A stretch of 64,000 bases of DNA from Lamellibrachia columna. Its lineage: Eukaryota; Annelida; Polychaeta; Sabellida; Siboglinidae. Under the pieces are notes generated by a model. The model was not told the DNA's origin, made no database searches, and was given only the letters and a program-made list of their open reading frames with translations. The DNA lies in assembly GCA_963662155.1 (NCBI GenBank), contig OY759261.1:37209022-37273021 (forward strand), read 5' to 3'. Positions within the stretch are counted from its first letter, which is position 1. Every line of letters begins with the position of its first letter. This document shows positions 48,461-61,125 of the stretch, in pieces. Position numbers and translations under genes: made by a program.

Positions 48461-50600
48461 GGTCGGTCCTGCTCAATGCACTTTTCTTGTAGTTGTCGAA
48501 GACAAAATATCATGTCCGCTGTGCTCCGGTTGGATCTGAAGCCACACTGTGTCTCCGGAACTACTTCTGGTGTTATGTGAATAGATAGTCTGTTGAGCAG
48601 GATCCTGGCGAAGATCTTGCCTGCTATGGAAAGAAGAGAGATTCCTCTGTAGTTCCCGCAGTCTGTTCGATCTCCTTTCTTGTAGATGGTTACAATGCTG
48701 GCATCCTTCCACGCTTGTGGTACAGAACCCTCCTCCCAGGCTTTGGTGATTAATTGGTGCAGTCTGTTGGACAGATTGTCTCCTCCGTGCTTCCATACTT
48801 CAGCAGGAATTCCATCACCCCCAGGTGCTTTGCCATCTTTCAGGCCGGCGATTGCTCTAGCCATCTCATCCATGTTTGGAATCTCATCAAGGCATGTGTT
48901 GGTAATACGCTGCTGGATGTTGACAAGAGCTTCATGTTCTATGTCGCCAGGGACGTTGAGTAGTTTTTGGAAGTGTTCACTCCATCTTGCCACAACTCTC
49001 TTGCTGTCGGAGAAGGTCTCCATTCCATCTGTTGACTTCAGGTGAACAGGTCCCTTTTTCGCGGGTCCCCACACTTCCTTCAGTCCATTGTAGAAGCCCT
49101 TCATGTCGTTTCTGTCTGCAGATCTCTGCAGCTCCTCTGCCTTCATTTCCCACCATTCTGACTTCAGGGCACGGGTGCGTTTTTGTAGCAGTCTGCAGGC
49201 ATCTTTGTACGCTGCAGTGGTGGATCTAGTACTCCTGGTCTGCAACACTCTCTGGTGGGATTGGTCTCTTCTGCTCATTAAATTTTGTAGCTCCTGGTCG
49301 TTGGGGTCGAACCAGTCCTTGTGTTTTCTGTCTGGCTTGCCGAGAAATGTTTTAGCTGTGTTGTATACTACCTGTTGCAGAGCTGCCCATTCCTCATCTG
49401 GTGTTGAGCTTTCCTTCTCCTCCCATTGGGCGAGAGCGCTGTCCATCTCCTGCTCGAAGCTCTCCCTATGACTGATGGTACGTAGTTTTGCTGTGTTTAG
49501 CTTGGTCGGTTTTCTTACCCCTTGTCTGTTGTGCTTTTGTCGTACTCTAAATGCCACTTTTGACCTCAGCATATGGTGATCGGTCCAGCAGTTAGCTCCA
49601 CGCATGGCTCGAGTACTTTGGATGTCCATCTTATCCCGACACCTCGTGATGATGAAGTCGATCATATGCCAGTGTCTGGAACGAGGATGCATCCAGGTGG
49701 TCTTGCGTTCATCCTTCTGCTTGAACATGGTGTTCGTCACTATCAGTTCGAACTCAGAGCACAAAGCCAGTAGAAGCTCGCCATTGGAGTTGCGTTTCCC
49801 GATCCCATATTTGCCCATGACCATGGTCCATTTGTCATTGTCTCTTCCTATCCTTGCATTGAAGTCTCCTATCAGCAGTAGCTTATCGGTACGAGGGATG
49901 TCTCTGAGCGTACTTGACAGCTGGTTGTAGAAAGCCTCCTTGTTATCGTCCGGGTTTGTCATTGTTGGAGCGTAAACACTGATAATTGTAGCATAGTTGT
50001 CCTTGCTCAGAGGTAGTCTCATCATCATGATTCTGTCACTTACTGGCCGTGGCATTTCTGTCAGCATTGTCACGATGTCCTTCTTTATAGCAAAGCCCAC
50101 TCCAGCCTCCCTTCTCTCTCCTTTGGGTCTGCCACTCCAGAAGAAAGAGTATTCCAAGTCATTAAGATTACCAGACTCTGAGAACCTTGTTTCGCACAGG
50201 GCGGCAATGTCTATATTGTACTTGGCGAGTTCCATTGCTACTAGTGCAGTACGTCTTTCCGGTCGGTCGGCTACTTCTCGGTCGAGGAGAGTCCTGACGT
50301 TCCATTGAGCGATTGATAGTTGTTCTATTCTTCCTAGCTGATTTTTCACTGTCGACGGAAGATGAGGTCGAGCAGCGCGGTCCTTGGTAACCCGGGCGAC
50401 GACCGGTCCGGTATGGTAATTCGTGCGGTTGTGCATTTCATGAGAGCTGCTTGCAAAAAGTGTTGAAGTGCTGCTGGCTTTTGCAAGTTACTAGCGGCAC
50501 TCTCTCGGGGAGCAAATAGAGGTCTCACACCGGCAAGAACACGTCAAGACAGGCGCGAGCTATTTATCCCTGCAGTGGCTGGTCGGGAGATGTTGGGAGT
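48448..50600 (-). mobile_element. LINE-A portion of a chimeric LINE: endonuclease and RT N-terminus
   Basis: Minus-strand ORF of 662 codons from 50436. APE-type endonuclease: IAQWNVRTL (N45), ALCETRFSESG (E82), ISVYAPT, LLIGDFNARIGRDN (190-200), HMIDFIITR, CWTDHHMLRSKV (286-292). RT begins near 540: LKDGKAPGGDGIPAEVWK, IVTIYKKGDRTDCGNYRGIS, LLSIAGKIFARILLNRL, CGFRSNRSTADMIFCLRQL. It ends with QDRPLY at the junction. The endonuclease is of the kind often annotated craniofacial-development-protein-2-like, in RTE/LINE-A-type elements. 50437-50600 is probably 5' UTR. All key endonuclease residues are intact. Confidence 0.88.
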
Positions 50601-50610
50601 TCCATTCATT

Positions 50611-51650
50611 CATGTATTATTACTATTATTATTATCACTATCTACATACAAGTTGTTATCGTGTGAACTGATGTTTGTACTCACCCGTGAACGGGGCAGT
50701 AGCCCCGGGTTTGATGGTATAAAAATAAAGTTTTATTATTATTATTATTAATGTCACGTGATACAGGCAGTTTCGTACATCTTCACCCATCACCACACCC
50801 AACATAGATATATTTGGCGTAGACAAATATTTATATCACTAGTCATTAGTCACTATACACAAGTCGTATCCACGGTTATAATAATACTTATAATGAAAAG
50901 CAATCAGAAACCACAGTGTAAATCTTATTAACATTCCAATTGTCAGCCTTGAGCTAACGCCAGTAATGGATGTCTTTCCTCGTCTTGTCTGTTGGGACAT
51001 CCTTTGACAGGTCAGTCACGCTGTCACTGCAAGTTTGTTTACATGTTTTATCTCCCGTCAAAATGAGCAAAATAACCTCCAGAACTTTAAACATACACTG
51101 CTACACGATAATATAGTTTGATAGATCAATTACTACTTACACACGTACTTGAAAAACGGATCTTTATGAACTTTTAACAATTATTATGACGAGAAAGACG
51201 AACTTGAAACAACAGCGGACTAGGACATCACATAATTTATTATTCTGACCTGTGTGTGGCGCCACCTAATGTTCTCATAGCTATATAATTCTTGGCTTCA
51301 GTGGATATTGATAGAGGGTTGTTTTAGTTGTACAGTACATCACTAGCCAGACCTAGCCAAAATAAAAATAAAATTAATAAATGATCAACGAAAAACATAC
51401 AATTGTTTTTTTTTCGTAAATCAAGGTGAATCCCGGATTTGCGAGAATCATTAAACGTTCACCTTAAAAACAAAATACTTTCACCTAGAGAAATAAAACA
51501 CGATGTAAATCAGAGTAAAATACGTTTATTCAGCTTTACAGGCATATGCACACTTTTATTATAGGTGGTCTGTGTCAGCTGCTAAAGGCACCCCTATAAA
51601 CGGGCTTCTGTGGGTACACGTTTTGGTCGACTTGCCGATCACATCGATCA
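50611..51650 (+). repeat. 1.04 kb block duplicated at 62962-64000, copy 1
   Basis: Collinear with 62962-64000 at about 99% identity by eye: roughly ten single differences and a one-base indel. The left border is CATGTATTATTACTATTATT. The first 140 bases are a LINE 3' terminus (ACGGGGCAGTAGCCCCGGG, AAATAAAGTTTTATTATT). The rest, from 50752, has no gene. It includes GTGTGGCGCCACCTAATG at 51251. The right border is not visible, because copy 2 runs off the window. Confidence 0.88.
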
Positions 51651-52330
51651 CTACTAGCGCCGCCTAACGAGCTCCGGCATTGCTACTAAGGGCTTGCCGT
51701 GCGTACGTGTACACGTTTATCCAAAGGAAGCAAGATAAAGCTTACCTACCTTAGATTGACACCTTGAGGTGATGAGACGGTCGTCTCCACCACAGACGTT
51801 GTCTTGAGTGGTGCTAGATAATCACCAATGTACTACTGGAGTGTTTCTCTCAGCCAACATTCCCGTGATGTGGTCACACTTATCTTACAAACTCACGCTT
51901 TGAAGGAAGGTGACATTTGTGTCTTTCACAGCCACATAGGCCATCATCGTGTCACTGTCAACTACTAACGTAATCACCAACCATCACCAACAGTCCACAG
52001 ATGTGATTAACACTACTTCACAAACTCACACCTCGTAATAACGTCGCATTGGTGTCCTTCACAGCCACACCACTGATGCGTAATAATTTTCAACATACAA
52101 AGTCGCAAAGAGTGACTAATAGTCACGCGCTTCTTGCACTCCGAAATTCACATGTCACCACAGGCACAGACATAACTAGGCCAGGCGTTTCGTGTACGCG
52201 ATACGGGAATGAACCGCACGGCTGAATAACATAATTATTTGTAGAGTATCTAATGCAAGATGTTATTAATAATAGTTTATTAGTTTAATAAAGTTGCGAT
52301 ACCCACACGAAATTGTCAATTTGTATGGCT
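51651..52330. repeat. Gene-free; two ~143 bp imperfect direct copies
   Basis: GATGTGGTCACACTTATCTT / ACAAACTCACGCTTTGAAGG / GTGTCTTTCACAGCCACA at 51868-51937 recurs as GATGTGATTAACACTACTTC / ACAAACTCACACCTCG / GTGTCCTTCACAGCCACA at 52011-52070. Each copy starts after an ATCACCAA stretch. No coding. Confidence 0.55.
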
Positions 52331-52471
52331 AATTAGGAACTATTTCCTACGGGGGCGCTTCACAGTGCAACGCGGTTGCTAAATCTAGGGGTACCCTAAA
52401 TGGCGGGCACGTTAAAGGCGGGCAAGGCGGCTATGTTCAGCATATGACGTTCGCTAGAGGAGCTTTCACGG

Positions 52472-52479
52472 TGACGTCA
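52472..52479. promoter_or_regulatory. CRE-type palindrome TGACGTCA
   Basis: A full 8-base cAMP-response element lies 79 bases upstream of the THAP-like segment, in a CpG-containing stretch (52380-52520). Another copy lies at 19190-19197 in FB1. Function is not shown. Confidence 0.35.
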
Positions 52480-52550
52480 CACACCTAATCACGTAATCGT
52501 CTGGCGGCGGTGGCTGGAAATAGCCAGATGCCTCCATTGTTTCAGTGTCT

Positions 52551-52660
52551 TGTGTTGTTGTGGGATGTACTAGTCGCTGTGTGGACGGCTCATTGTCGTT
52601 TCATCGCATCCAAAAAGAGGAAACACGATCAGATGTAAACGTTGCTAAACGACCGTGTTT
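52551..52660 (+). pseudogene. Possible THAP zinc-finger N-terminal fragment
   Basis: The frame from 52551 reads CVVVGCTSRCVDGSLSFHRI and QKEETRSDVNVAKRPC. C-x4-C followed by S-F-H-R-I-x-K-E-E is the start of a C2CH THAP domain. No ATG is in frame; an ATG at 52528 (MPPLFQC) is in another frame, one base off. The second half of the domain (C-x2-H) is not found nearby. It could be the first exon of a THAP gene with a frame lesion, or a relic of a P-type transposon. Confidence 0.42.
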
Positions 52661-53729
52661 GTGGACGACATTTCAACTTTGAACCGCTATTAACGGTTAA
52701 TATTACCAATTCCATTCATGACTGTTGGCAGCTGTTATATAAAACTAAAGCAGAATGAACGCCGAAAAAGGAAATGTTTGTAATCTCTGAACCTTGCAAG
52801 AGTAGCCGGCCTGCAAAGCCGGCTTAGCCTTGCCTTAGGACAACCACACCCGCGACACTGGCTCTGCCGCTGTCGCTGTCGCTGTCATTGACCCCATTCA
52901 TGGGTAAAAAATGTGAACGTTGTTTTCTGGCTAACAAAATCGTTAAACCGTTCACTGTTATGAAACAAAGTATAATATTTATTATACAACTATGCTAGTG
53001 AGTGATTTATAAGCTTTCACAGAACCTCGGCTTAATATTTCTGGCTTGTTGATCGCGAAATACCGAATGTTTAATAGGGTCAGAGGCTGGGTCGTTCTAC
53101 CACCGGTTTTGAACAAAATACAGATCTGGTAACTTATTAAAGCCGTCACCGTGCTCTAGTTTCGTACTGTAACATTCCCTCGCACTGGGATCTAAAACAT
53201 TGGCGTATTTAGCCCAGTAGTCATTCATGTTTGTTCGAGCATAGCAAGGCATTTGTTAGGAAAGCTCGGCTGGTTTGTGTCTTTTGCCAGCCAGCGTATT
53301 GCGCATGTGCATGCCTCAGTGTATTTGATTAAAAGTATTCTGCTCAATATATCGGGTTGCTGGCTGCATAATCCACAACTTCTTGAGATAAAAACTAAAT
53401 ATTTCATTACTTCAATACAACTATTTCCTGTCGTGAACATGCATTCTTCTAGTTGTAGTAAACTAAACTATTGCAACAGACGACGAGACAAACATTATAC
53501 CAGACAAGAATCATATGACTCACTGAGCCGTACATTTTTTTCTTTTTAGCTAGGTAGTTGACGCAGCCGTCTCTGCGAAACCCGAGCTTACTGTATTCAG
53601 AGCGCTTGCGCGCGGCGCGTAGGCGCGCCGAATACAATAGGTGCGCTGGCAGTTCGGGCAAGTGTGAAGTGATCGATTAGTGATCGATTAGATTAGGCGT
53701 TCGCCGTGATTGTTATGCGTCTGAGAACT
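52661..53729. other. No gene supported
   Basis: Mixed sequence with a CpG-rich island-like stretch (53590-53640, GCGCGGCGCGTAGGCGCGCC). Open frames at 53225-53549 have no known motif. Confidence 0.45.
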
Positions 53730-54012
<283 letters not shown>

Positions 54013-54461
54013 ATATCAATAATTAAACCGCCCTTATAATACAATATGAAACACAACACAAACACAGTAGTGGGACACATAAGTGACCCCTTCTCAAGAG
54101 ATTAGCTACGGCTGACAAAACACAGACAACTGTCCATTCACTAGTTAGTATAGGCCAATGCTGGAACACGTTTTACCTATTGGGTGAGTGAATATATTGT
54201 TGGTCCTCACAGCACTAATTATAACAACCAAATTGTAATTCTTAAAAAAATAGCTCGCTACACACAGCAAAAGCTGCTGTGTCGTATGTGATCTATACAA
54301 GCAGATATATCAGGTATAGAAATGATTGAGTGCTGCAGAGCTATACTTGTTTTGTACGTCTCTAACAACACCTCTGCTATGCCACAGATAACAAGAGGGT
54401 CTCTGTGTGACACCAGGTTAATCACATCAAATGTCTCCTTTATGTGTGTACGTGCGTGCGT
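54013..54461. other. No gene seen
   Basis: Non-coding sequence between two microsatellite-hairpin loci. Confidence 0.5.
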
Positions 54462-54494
54462 GCTCTAATCCCCTATGGTATAGGGGATTAGAGC
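54462..54494. repeat. Perfect 15-bp hairpin
   Basis: GCTCTAATCCCCTAT pairs without mismatch with ATAGGGGATTAGAGC across a three-base loop (GGT). A (CGTG)n run precedes it and (TA)n begins 36 bases later. Confidence 0.88.
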
Positions 54495-54526
54495 CTATCG
54501 ATTCATCCACCTTCATACACTGCTTG

Positions 54527-55125
<599 letters not shown>

Positions 55126-55315
55126 TGACAGCCATTATTGGCCCAATTGATTTTTTTCAGTGGCAAGCCAATGCTGGTTGATATAATGACAACCATTATT
55201 GACCCATTTTTTGCACTGGTAAGCTAATGCAAATTGAGCAAATAACAGCCATATTGGCCGAATTAGTTTTTTTCAAAGGCAGGCCAAGTCCGATTTAACC
55301 ATTATTGGCTCAACC
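55126..55315 (+). repeat. ~60 bp minisatellite, three to four units
   Basis: GACAGCCATTATTGGCCCAA / TTTTTTTCAGTGGCAAGCCA occurs at 55128, as GACAACCATTATTGACCCAT at 55188, and as ACAGCCATATTGGCCGAATT at 55246. Units shrink slightly from 61 to 58 bases. Confidence 0.72.
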
Positions 55316-57389
55316 GCGTCTTAGTAGATGAGCTGCGAGGTTGGCATTATCACATGCACAGTAATAATAACTGAAGAAGAGCCAACACATAAAGGTTAAC
55401 GAAAAAGTAAGTTGAAACGTTATTTTAAATATTTAAACATGTGCGTAATGTTGAAACATTACTTCTTTGATAAAACAGCGATTATCCAGATTCATCATTG
55501 GCTATTGCCTATTGGAAAAAACTATGAATTTACTAGACTGAACAATGCCTAATCGTTCGTGGTTTGCCTGCCGTTTGAGTTGAGGAACCGGGCAACTGCT
55601 GCCAATAGTAGGGCCTACACATCGGTTATGTATGTGAATCGTAGCCCGAATCAGACTCAATTTTGAAGTATATCGCGACCGCGCTTGGCCACTGCACAAA
55701 GTGCCAGTGGTAGCAATACAGTAGCGTCTTGGTTACTAGCGGCAGGCAAATCAACATTATGGATCTCCACCAACGTAACAAAGTATGCTGACTCGGACTG
55801 TTCAGGGACAATGGCAGGAACGCTGCTTTTTTACACGTTTACGAAAAAGGCATCGATTGTCGTGAACTTTGACGTTGACATGTCGCATCTTTTCACTCGC
55901 TTGGCAGGTGCCATTTAGAACTCGCCCCACGACATCCGGGTCATGGGATTGTTTCTTCAAACGAGAGCACCAATGGATAGGAAATGAGAAAGGCCATAGA
56001 AACGCGTTTCCAACCAACGACGTACACGATTACAATAAATAGATATCAACCACAGTATAATTATTTTCCAACGATGTCAAGGTTAAAACTATATAGTCTT
56101 ATAGATCGGTGGTATTCGTTATCCTGTCGCCGACAACATTCGTAGAATCACGACCGCGTGCGCTAAGAGTCACTAAGACTTGTAAAAGGAAAAACACGTC
56201 TTTTATTTTTATTTTACCCGTCGTCGTAAGACATTTGCCCGTCTTTAAGACGGACAGACGGGTCCCTGGCTAAGGGTAGCTATGCTGGACCATTTTGAAA
56301 TAATTAAGTTATTGCAAAGTGTTATATATCATTGGAAAGGTCTAGTATTAAGATACATCACGGTATCAGTTGTATGACAGTACGTTAATTAATTTACATG
56401 TTAGAACACATTAAGGACACCCCCGTCAACGTTTTCAAAACACGTTTTTTTCTATATTGATCAAAAAAGTGTACCTGGTCTAAACAAAAAGACTAATATC
56501 AATGTTAATGTAATTGTTTTGACATATTGTGAAAATACTAAATGTTCTCAACCTGTGTGGGGGTCATTTATACCAGTGCATCCATTATTTTGGTTGCAAG
56601 AGAGTTGTAAACAGTGCTATTTTTCACTTATTTTGCAAATTTTTACAGGGTCGGTTGGTAAAAAGTAAACAACAAACAGTATATACCCTAGATAAAAACA
56701 TGTTAAACTCAGTGTCTACTTCTAAGCATGTTTGACATGTATAGGTCATTAGCATTATTACGTATATGAAAAAAAAATTGCAAGGTTTTTAACTGCAAAC
56801 TAGTATGCAGATTTTTACAGAAACCTGTTCACAGCTGAACACATGCTGATGCAAGCTTAATATTGGACATGTGTATCATGTAGGATGAACTGTAAGCTTT
56901 TATTGTCATACGTATTGCATTGTCAGGGTGTGTTAGTACTTAAAGTAAGAAACAACTACTATAAATATGTATATTACAAGTATGCTGGTGTCCACTTTCT
57001 CATCATATCAATATGTGTGGATCTTTGAGTGAATAACCATTCTGACACAATATTGCATACCAACTATCAGTTATACATAATTTTGTATATAATATGTTGC
57101 GTCTTTAATTGGTGGCTAATTAGCAAAAACAAATTTTAAGTAATTTAATTGGTAAAACACTACACGAATAAAGAACATGGAAATGCATGCACCAGTTTTA
57201 AAGTAAATCTCATATAATGGCATGTTCATCTAATACCTTATAATTATACTACATTGTTGAAATACTGAGATTAGCATTAAAAATCAAAGTAATACAGCAC
57301 ATTAAAATTATAACCTGTTGTATTAATAAATGTTGGCTTTAAAATGTTACTATCAAACTCAAAGGGCGAACAGGTTTTTTAATTAATGT
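55316..57389. other. No gene supported
   Basis: Two kilobases of mostly AT-rich sequence. The frame 55685-55918 (plus) is open but shows no recognised motif, no splice context and no repeat. No array seen. Confidence 0.45.
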
Positions 57390-57697
57390 CTCATATTCCC
57401 TATTAAAAAACTTTTTAATGCCTACATAGCTCCATTAGCGAAACTATTACACCAGCACAACATGCAACACCACCTGTATGCCGACGACACTCAATTGTAC
57501 GTCACTTTCCCACCAACGGACCACATGCAAGCTCTCGCACGCATGGAGGCCTGCATACAGGAAGTGAAAACATGGCTCTGTTGAAACGGACTCGTCATGA
57601 ATGAGAACAAATCAGAAGCCATAGTTATTCGTTCACCAAGTCTGCGAACTCCTATTACGTTTAGCCGCATCAACATCTGTGGCCAGTTCGTTGACAC
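57390..57697 (+). pseudogene. LINE-G (L2/CR1-like) RT, left half
   Basis: Plus strand: HQHNMQHHLYADDTQLYVTF carries the catalytic YADD; then MQALARMEACIQEVKTWL, a TGA, and NGLVMNENKSEAIVIRSPS. It is cut at 57697 by Gypsy-2; the same frame theme resumes at 62131. The RT N-terminus is missing. Confidence 0.83.
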
Positions 57698-57955
57698 TTT
57701 AGTGTTCGAGTGATTATAAATAAACTGTTTGCAAAACACTAAAAGTCGTTTGTTGTGATCAACGAAATATCAATAGAAAAGAACACAACACATGTAGTAA
57801 TTCACATATATAATGTAGCGTAACATGCTACCGTAATAAACATAATTATCGATAACATAGAATCACTTGGCGAGAACACGTCGTTACGGATGATAACAAC
57901 CAATGCTCTAAAAGTCACTTCCGGTACATCTGTCCTTGTAGACGTCGGCGCCACA
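57698..57955 (-). repeat. Gypsy-2 3' LTR
   Basis: 258 bases, TTTAGTGTTCGAGTGA to GTCGGCGCCACA on the plus strand. On the minus strand it starts TGTGGCGCC. Two differences from the other LTR (T/A near 57713, C/T near 57901). Confidence 0.94.
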
Positions 57956-57984
57956 GAACCTCCCCCCAGAGCTTGAGTACGGGT

Positions 57985-58929
57985 TCAAGGTCGATATCGA
58001 ACTGGTACCCGTACAACTCGGCCACCTCTAGTAGTAGGTAGCTGTGGTGGAAGAGCTCCTATAATATCAGTGTCTAGGAACGCCGGTTTCAGTCGGTCAA
58101 TGGATACAGTTTCATGTCGGCCGTTGTAATCCAAGACGAAGAACTTCTCGTTCCGTTGAAGGATGAGAAACGGGCCATCGTACGGTCGCTGCAGAGGGGT
58201 GCGATGTGCATCATGTCGAACGAATACGTGTGTCGCTGATGTCAACGCAGTGGGAACAGCAGTTCTGTGTGAACCATGATGTTCCGGAATGGTAGGTCGC
58301 AAATCTCGCATAGCAGTGCGCAGACGTGGGAGGAACGCGGCTGGATCGTCTACGTGTCCAGCGGGTAGTTGTTCGAAGAACTGTCCAGGTAAACGCAGTG
58401 GCATACCAAACACTAGTTCGGCCGAGGAACATCCTAGATCTTCCTTCACAGCAGCACGTATCCCGAGTAGAACTGTCGGAAGCACCAAGATCCAACAGTT
58501 AGCAGCTGCTTCGAGACGACTTTTCAGTGATGACTTGAGTTGACGATGGAATCTCTCGACCATGCCGTTGGCTTGCGGGTGATAAGATGTCGTTCGAACA
58601 CGAGTGCATGCCATGATTTTCATTAGCTCCGTCCAGAGATTGGACTCAAACTGTCGTCCTCTATCCGAAATGATTGTCGACGGAACCCCGAATCGTGAGA
58701 TCCATTGGTCGAGAAGAGCGCGAGCACAACATTCAGCAGTTGCATTGACCATTGGTATAGCTTCGGGCCAACGGGTGAAGCGATCCACCACTGTGAACAG
58801 GTAATTATATCCCTGCGAATGAGGAAGTGGGCCTACAATGTCAACATGAATTGCATCAAAACGGCGATCGGGAATGTCAATCTTGTGAACAGGAGAAGCG
58901 ATGTGTCGCTGAATCTTCGACTGTTGACA
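57985..58929 (-). pseudogene. Gypsy-2 integrase core and C-terminus (after the stop)
   Basis: Directly after the TGA at 58927-58929 the frame continues: CQQSKIQRH completes the zinc finger, then FDAIHVDIVGPLPHSQGYNY (first catalytic Asp), VPSTIISDRGRQFESNLW (second Asp) and YHPQANGMVERFHRQLKSSL (Glu). The C-terminal part has ELVFGMPLRLPGQFF and RPYDGPFLILQRNEKFFVLD, then RHETVSIDRLKPAF, the GPY-type module. It ends at 57985, 18 bases before the polypurine tract. All catalytic residues are present. A start inside this frame is not expected. Confidence 0.9.
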
Positions 58930-61125
58930 TCAACAGCAGTTCCGCGCCCATTGCGTAACCTCTCGATTGAGACCATGCCACACGAATCTGGCAGAAACCA
59001 GGCGTTTGGTTGCTTTGCCACCAGGATGAGAAAGATTGTGCAACTGATCGAAAATGTCTCGACGTAAGACACGTGGCACAACAGGTCGAGCATATCCTTG
59101 CGATATATCACACAACAGCGTATCAGTTGAATCGAGAAGTGGCAGATCTACGAGTTGCAACCCAGTGATAGCCGTACGATAGGCCGGCATTTCGTCGTCT
59201 TCTCGTTGTAACTGTGCCATTCTTTCGTAGTCGACTGCAGACGATGTAATGGCATTATTCTGATCACACAGTTCAGCTCTTGAGAGTGTATCAGCAACCA
59301 CGTTGTCTTCTCCTTTGAGATATCTGAGATCGGTAGTGAATTCAGCAATGTACGATAGGTGGCGCGTCTGTCGAGGCGAATGTTTGTCAGAGGGGTTGCT
59401 GATGGCGTAGGTCAACGGTTTATGATCTGTGTTGACATGAAACTCTCGCCCTTCTACAAAGTATCTGAAGTGGCGAAGAGATAGATACACGGCCAACAGT
59501 TCACGGTCGAATGTACTGTAGCGAGTCTCTGGTGGTTTGAGCTTTCTTGAGAAGAAGGAAATGGGTCGCCATTGTCCACGAACCAGTTGAGAAAGCACCG
59601 CTCCCACAGCAACGTCAGATGCATCAGAAGTAATGCTGGTTGGTGCATCATGATGGGGATGAGTGAGCATCGTTGCATCGGCCAACGCTCGTTTGCTTGC
59701 CTCAAAAGCAGTCTCACATTCCTCTGTCCATGTGATGTCCTTCTTTGTAGCAGTTGACCTCTTTTCATCTGTAGCGTCTGCTGACAACAGTCGATGAAGA
59801 GGGTGCAAGATCTGCGCGCAACGTGGTATAAAGCGGTGGTAGAAGTTGACGAGACCGAGAAATTCTCGAAGTGAACGCGTGTTGGTCGGTCTAGGGAATT
59901 CTCTCACCGTCAGAACTCTGTCTGACAGGGGGGAGGCATCTGACGAGTCAATGTTATGTCCCAAAAATTCCAGACTTGTCGCGCCAAATTCACACTTAGC
60001 CGGATTCAGAACCACGTTATGCTCGGCTAACGTTTCAAAGAGGCGACGTAGATGTTCTCTGTGTTCAACCTCTGATCTGCTGGCTATCAGGATATCGTCT
60101 AAATACACGAAGACGAAGTCTAATTCACGACATACATCGTCCATGAATCTTTGGAATGTCTGTGCAGCATTCCGCAGACCATATGGCATTCGTACGTATT
60201 CGAACAACCCGAATGGTGTGATTATCGCTGTCTTTTGGATATCCTCAGCCGCCACTGGAATCTGATGATATGCGCGAACGAGATCAACTTTGGAGAATAT
60301 TCTCGCTCCTGCCAGTTTCGCTGTAAAGTCTTGTAGATGTGGGATCGGGTAGCGGTCAGGGACTGTGATGTCGTTAAGAGCGCGATAGTCACCACATGGA
60401 CGCCATTGTCCAACTCCTTTCTTGGGGACCATGTGTAGAGGAGAAGACCACGCACTGGACGATCTTCTAATCACTCCCATGTCTAACATCGTTTCAAACT
60501 CGCGTTTAGCAATCGTCAACTTTTCAGGTGCCAGGCGACGAGCCTTGGCGAAGACAGGACGACCTTTGGTTTCGATAGAGTGCGATACATGAAGCTTTGA
60601 GCGTGTTGTGGCAAAGTCTGTTCGCGTAAGAGACGGGAAATCAGTCAGAATGGTTTCATATTCTGATGGTGATTTGAGGAAAGGCAGTCGGAGAGGTTGT
60701 AGTGCTGTAGTTTGAAGAGACACGTGTGCAAATGATGCAGCTTCTATTATACGGTTGTTCTTCATGTCTACAACGATTCCATTGGAGCGAAGAAAATCAG
60801 CACCAATGAGCGCCATGCGTACGTCTGCAATTTGGAATTTCCAGGTGTAGCTACGTTGAAATCCAATGTCAAGGGAGATGTTTCGTTCTCCATATACTGC
60901 AATTCTCGAACCATTGGCTGCTACCAACGGTTGACCTTGTTTACTCTCGAGTTTTTCGCGACTTGTTGCTGGAAAAAAACTGACCTCTGCACCCGTGTCG
61001 ATCAAAAAACGCGTTTTGGATGCATGATCGGTGAGGTAAAGTAGGCGAGAAACATGGCTGCATCCACTATTCGCCACTAGTGGGCAGCTTTGGCTTTTCC
61101 CGACCAAGAACACGGCGATCGACAT
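58930..61125 (-). CDS. Gypsy-2 pol: protease, RT, RNase H, integrase finger
   Basis: 731 codons. Protease [13 protein letters not shown] (D43). [51 protein letters not shown] and [13 protein letters not shown] (YLDD 341-344). RNase [15 protein letters not shown] (D501), FDRELLAVY (E543), NTDHKPL (D567). Integrase finger: LHNLSHPGG (H696, H700) and CC at 730-731, where a TGA ends the frame. Reached from gag by a -1 shift at 61095-61101; the first Met shown (61125) lies in the overlap and need not be used. Apart from the stop the frame is intact. Confidence 0.92.
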   Translation of the reverse strand: MSIAVFLVGKSQSCPLVANSGCSHVSRLLYLTDHASKTRFLIDTGAEVSFFPATSREKLESKQGQPLVAANGSRIAVYGERNISLDIGFQRSYTWKFQIADVRMALIGADFLRSNGIVVDMKNNRIIEAASFAHVSLQTTALQPLRLPFLKSPSEYETILTDFPSLTRTDFATTRSKLHVSHSIETKGRPVFAKARRLAPEKLTIAKREFETMLDMGVIRRSSSAWSSPLHMVPKKGVGQWRPCGDYRALNDITVPDRYPIPHLQDFTAKLAGARIFSKVDLVRAYHQIPVAAEDIQKTAIITPFGLFEYVRMPYGLRNAAQTFQRFMDDVCRELDFVFVYLDDILIASRSEVEHREHLRRLFETLAEHNVVLNPAKCEFGATSLEFLGHNIDSSDASPLSDRVLTVREFPRPTNTRSLREFLGLVNFYHRFIPRCAQILHPLHRLLSADATDEKRSTATKKDITWTEECETAFEASKRALADATMLTHPHHDAPTSITSDASDVAVGAVLSQLVRGQWRPISFFSRKLKPPETRYSTFDRELLAVYLSLRHFRYFVEGREFHVNTDHKPLTYAISNPSDKHSPRQTRHLSYIAEFTTDLRYLKGEDNVVADTLSRAELCDQNNAITSSAVDYERMAQLQREDDEMPAYRTAITGLQLVDLPLLDSTDTLLCDISQGYARPVVPRVLRRDIFDQLHNLSHPGGKATKRLVSARFVWHGLNREVTQWARNCC

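Noticed and set aside
48473..49471. Several 60-120 codon frames on both strands within LINE-A
   Set aside because: Shadows of the 662-codon LINE-A frame, which carries the endonuclease and RT motifs.
55685..55918. 77-codon plus-strand frame as a host gene
   Set aside because: No recognised motif, no splice or promoter context, and similar-length frames on the opposite strand.
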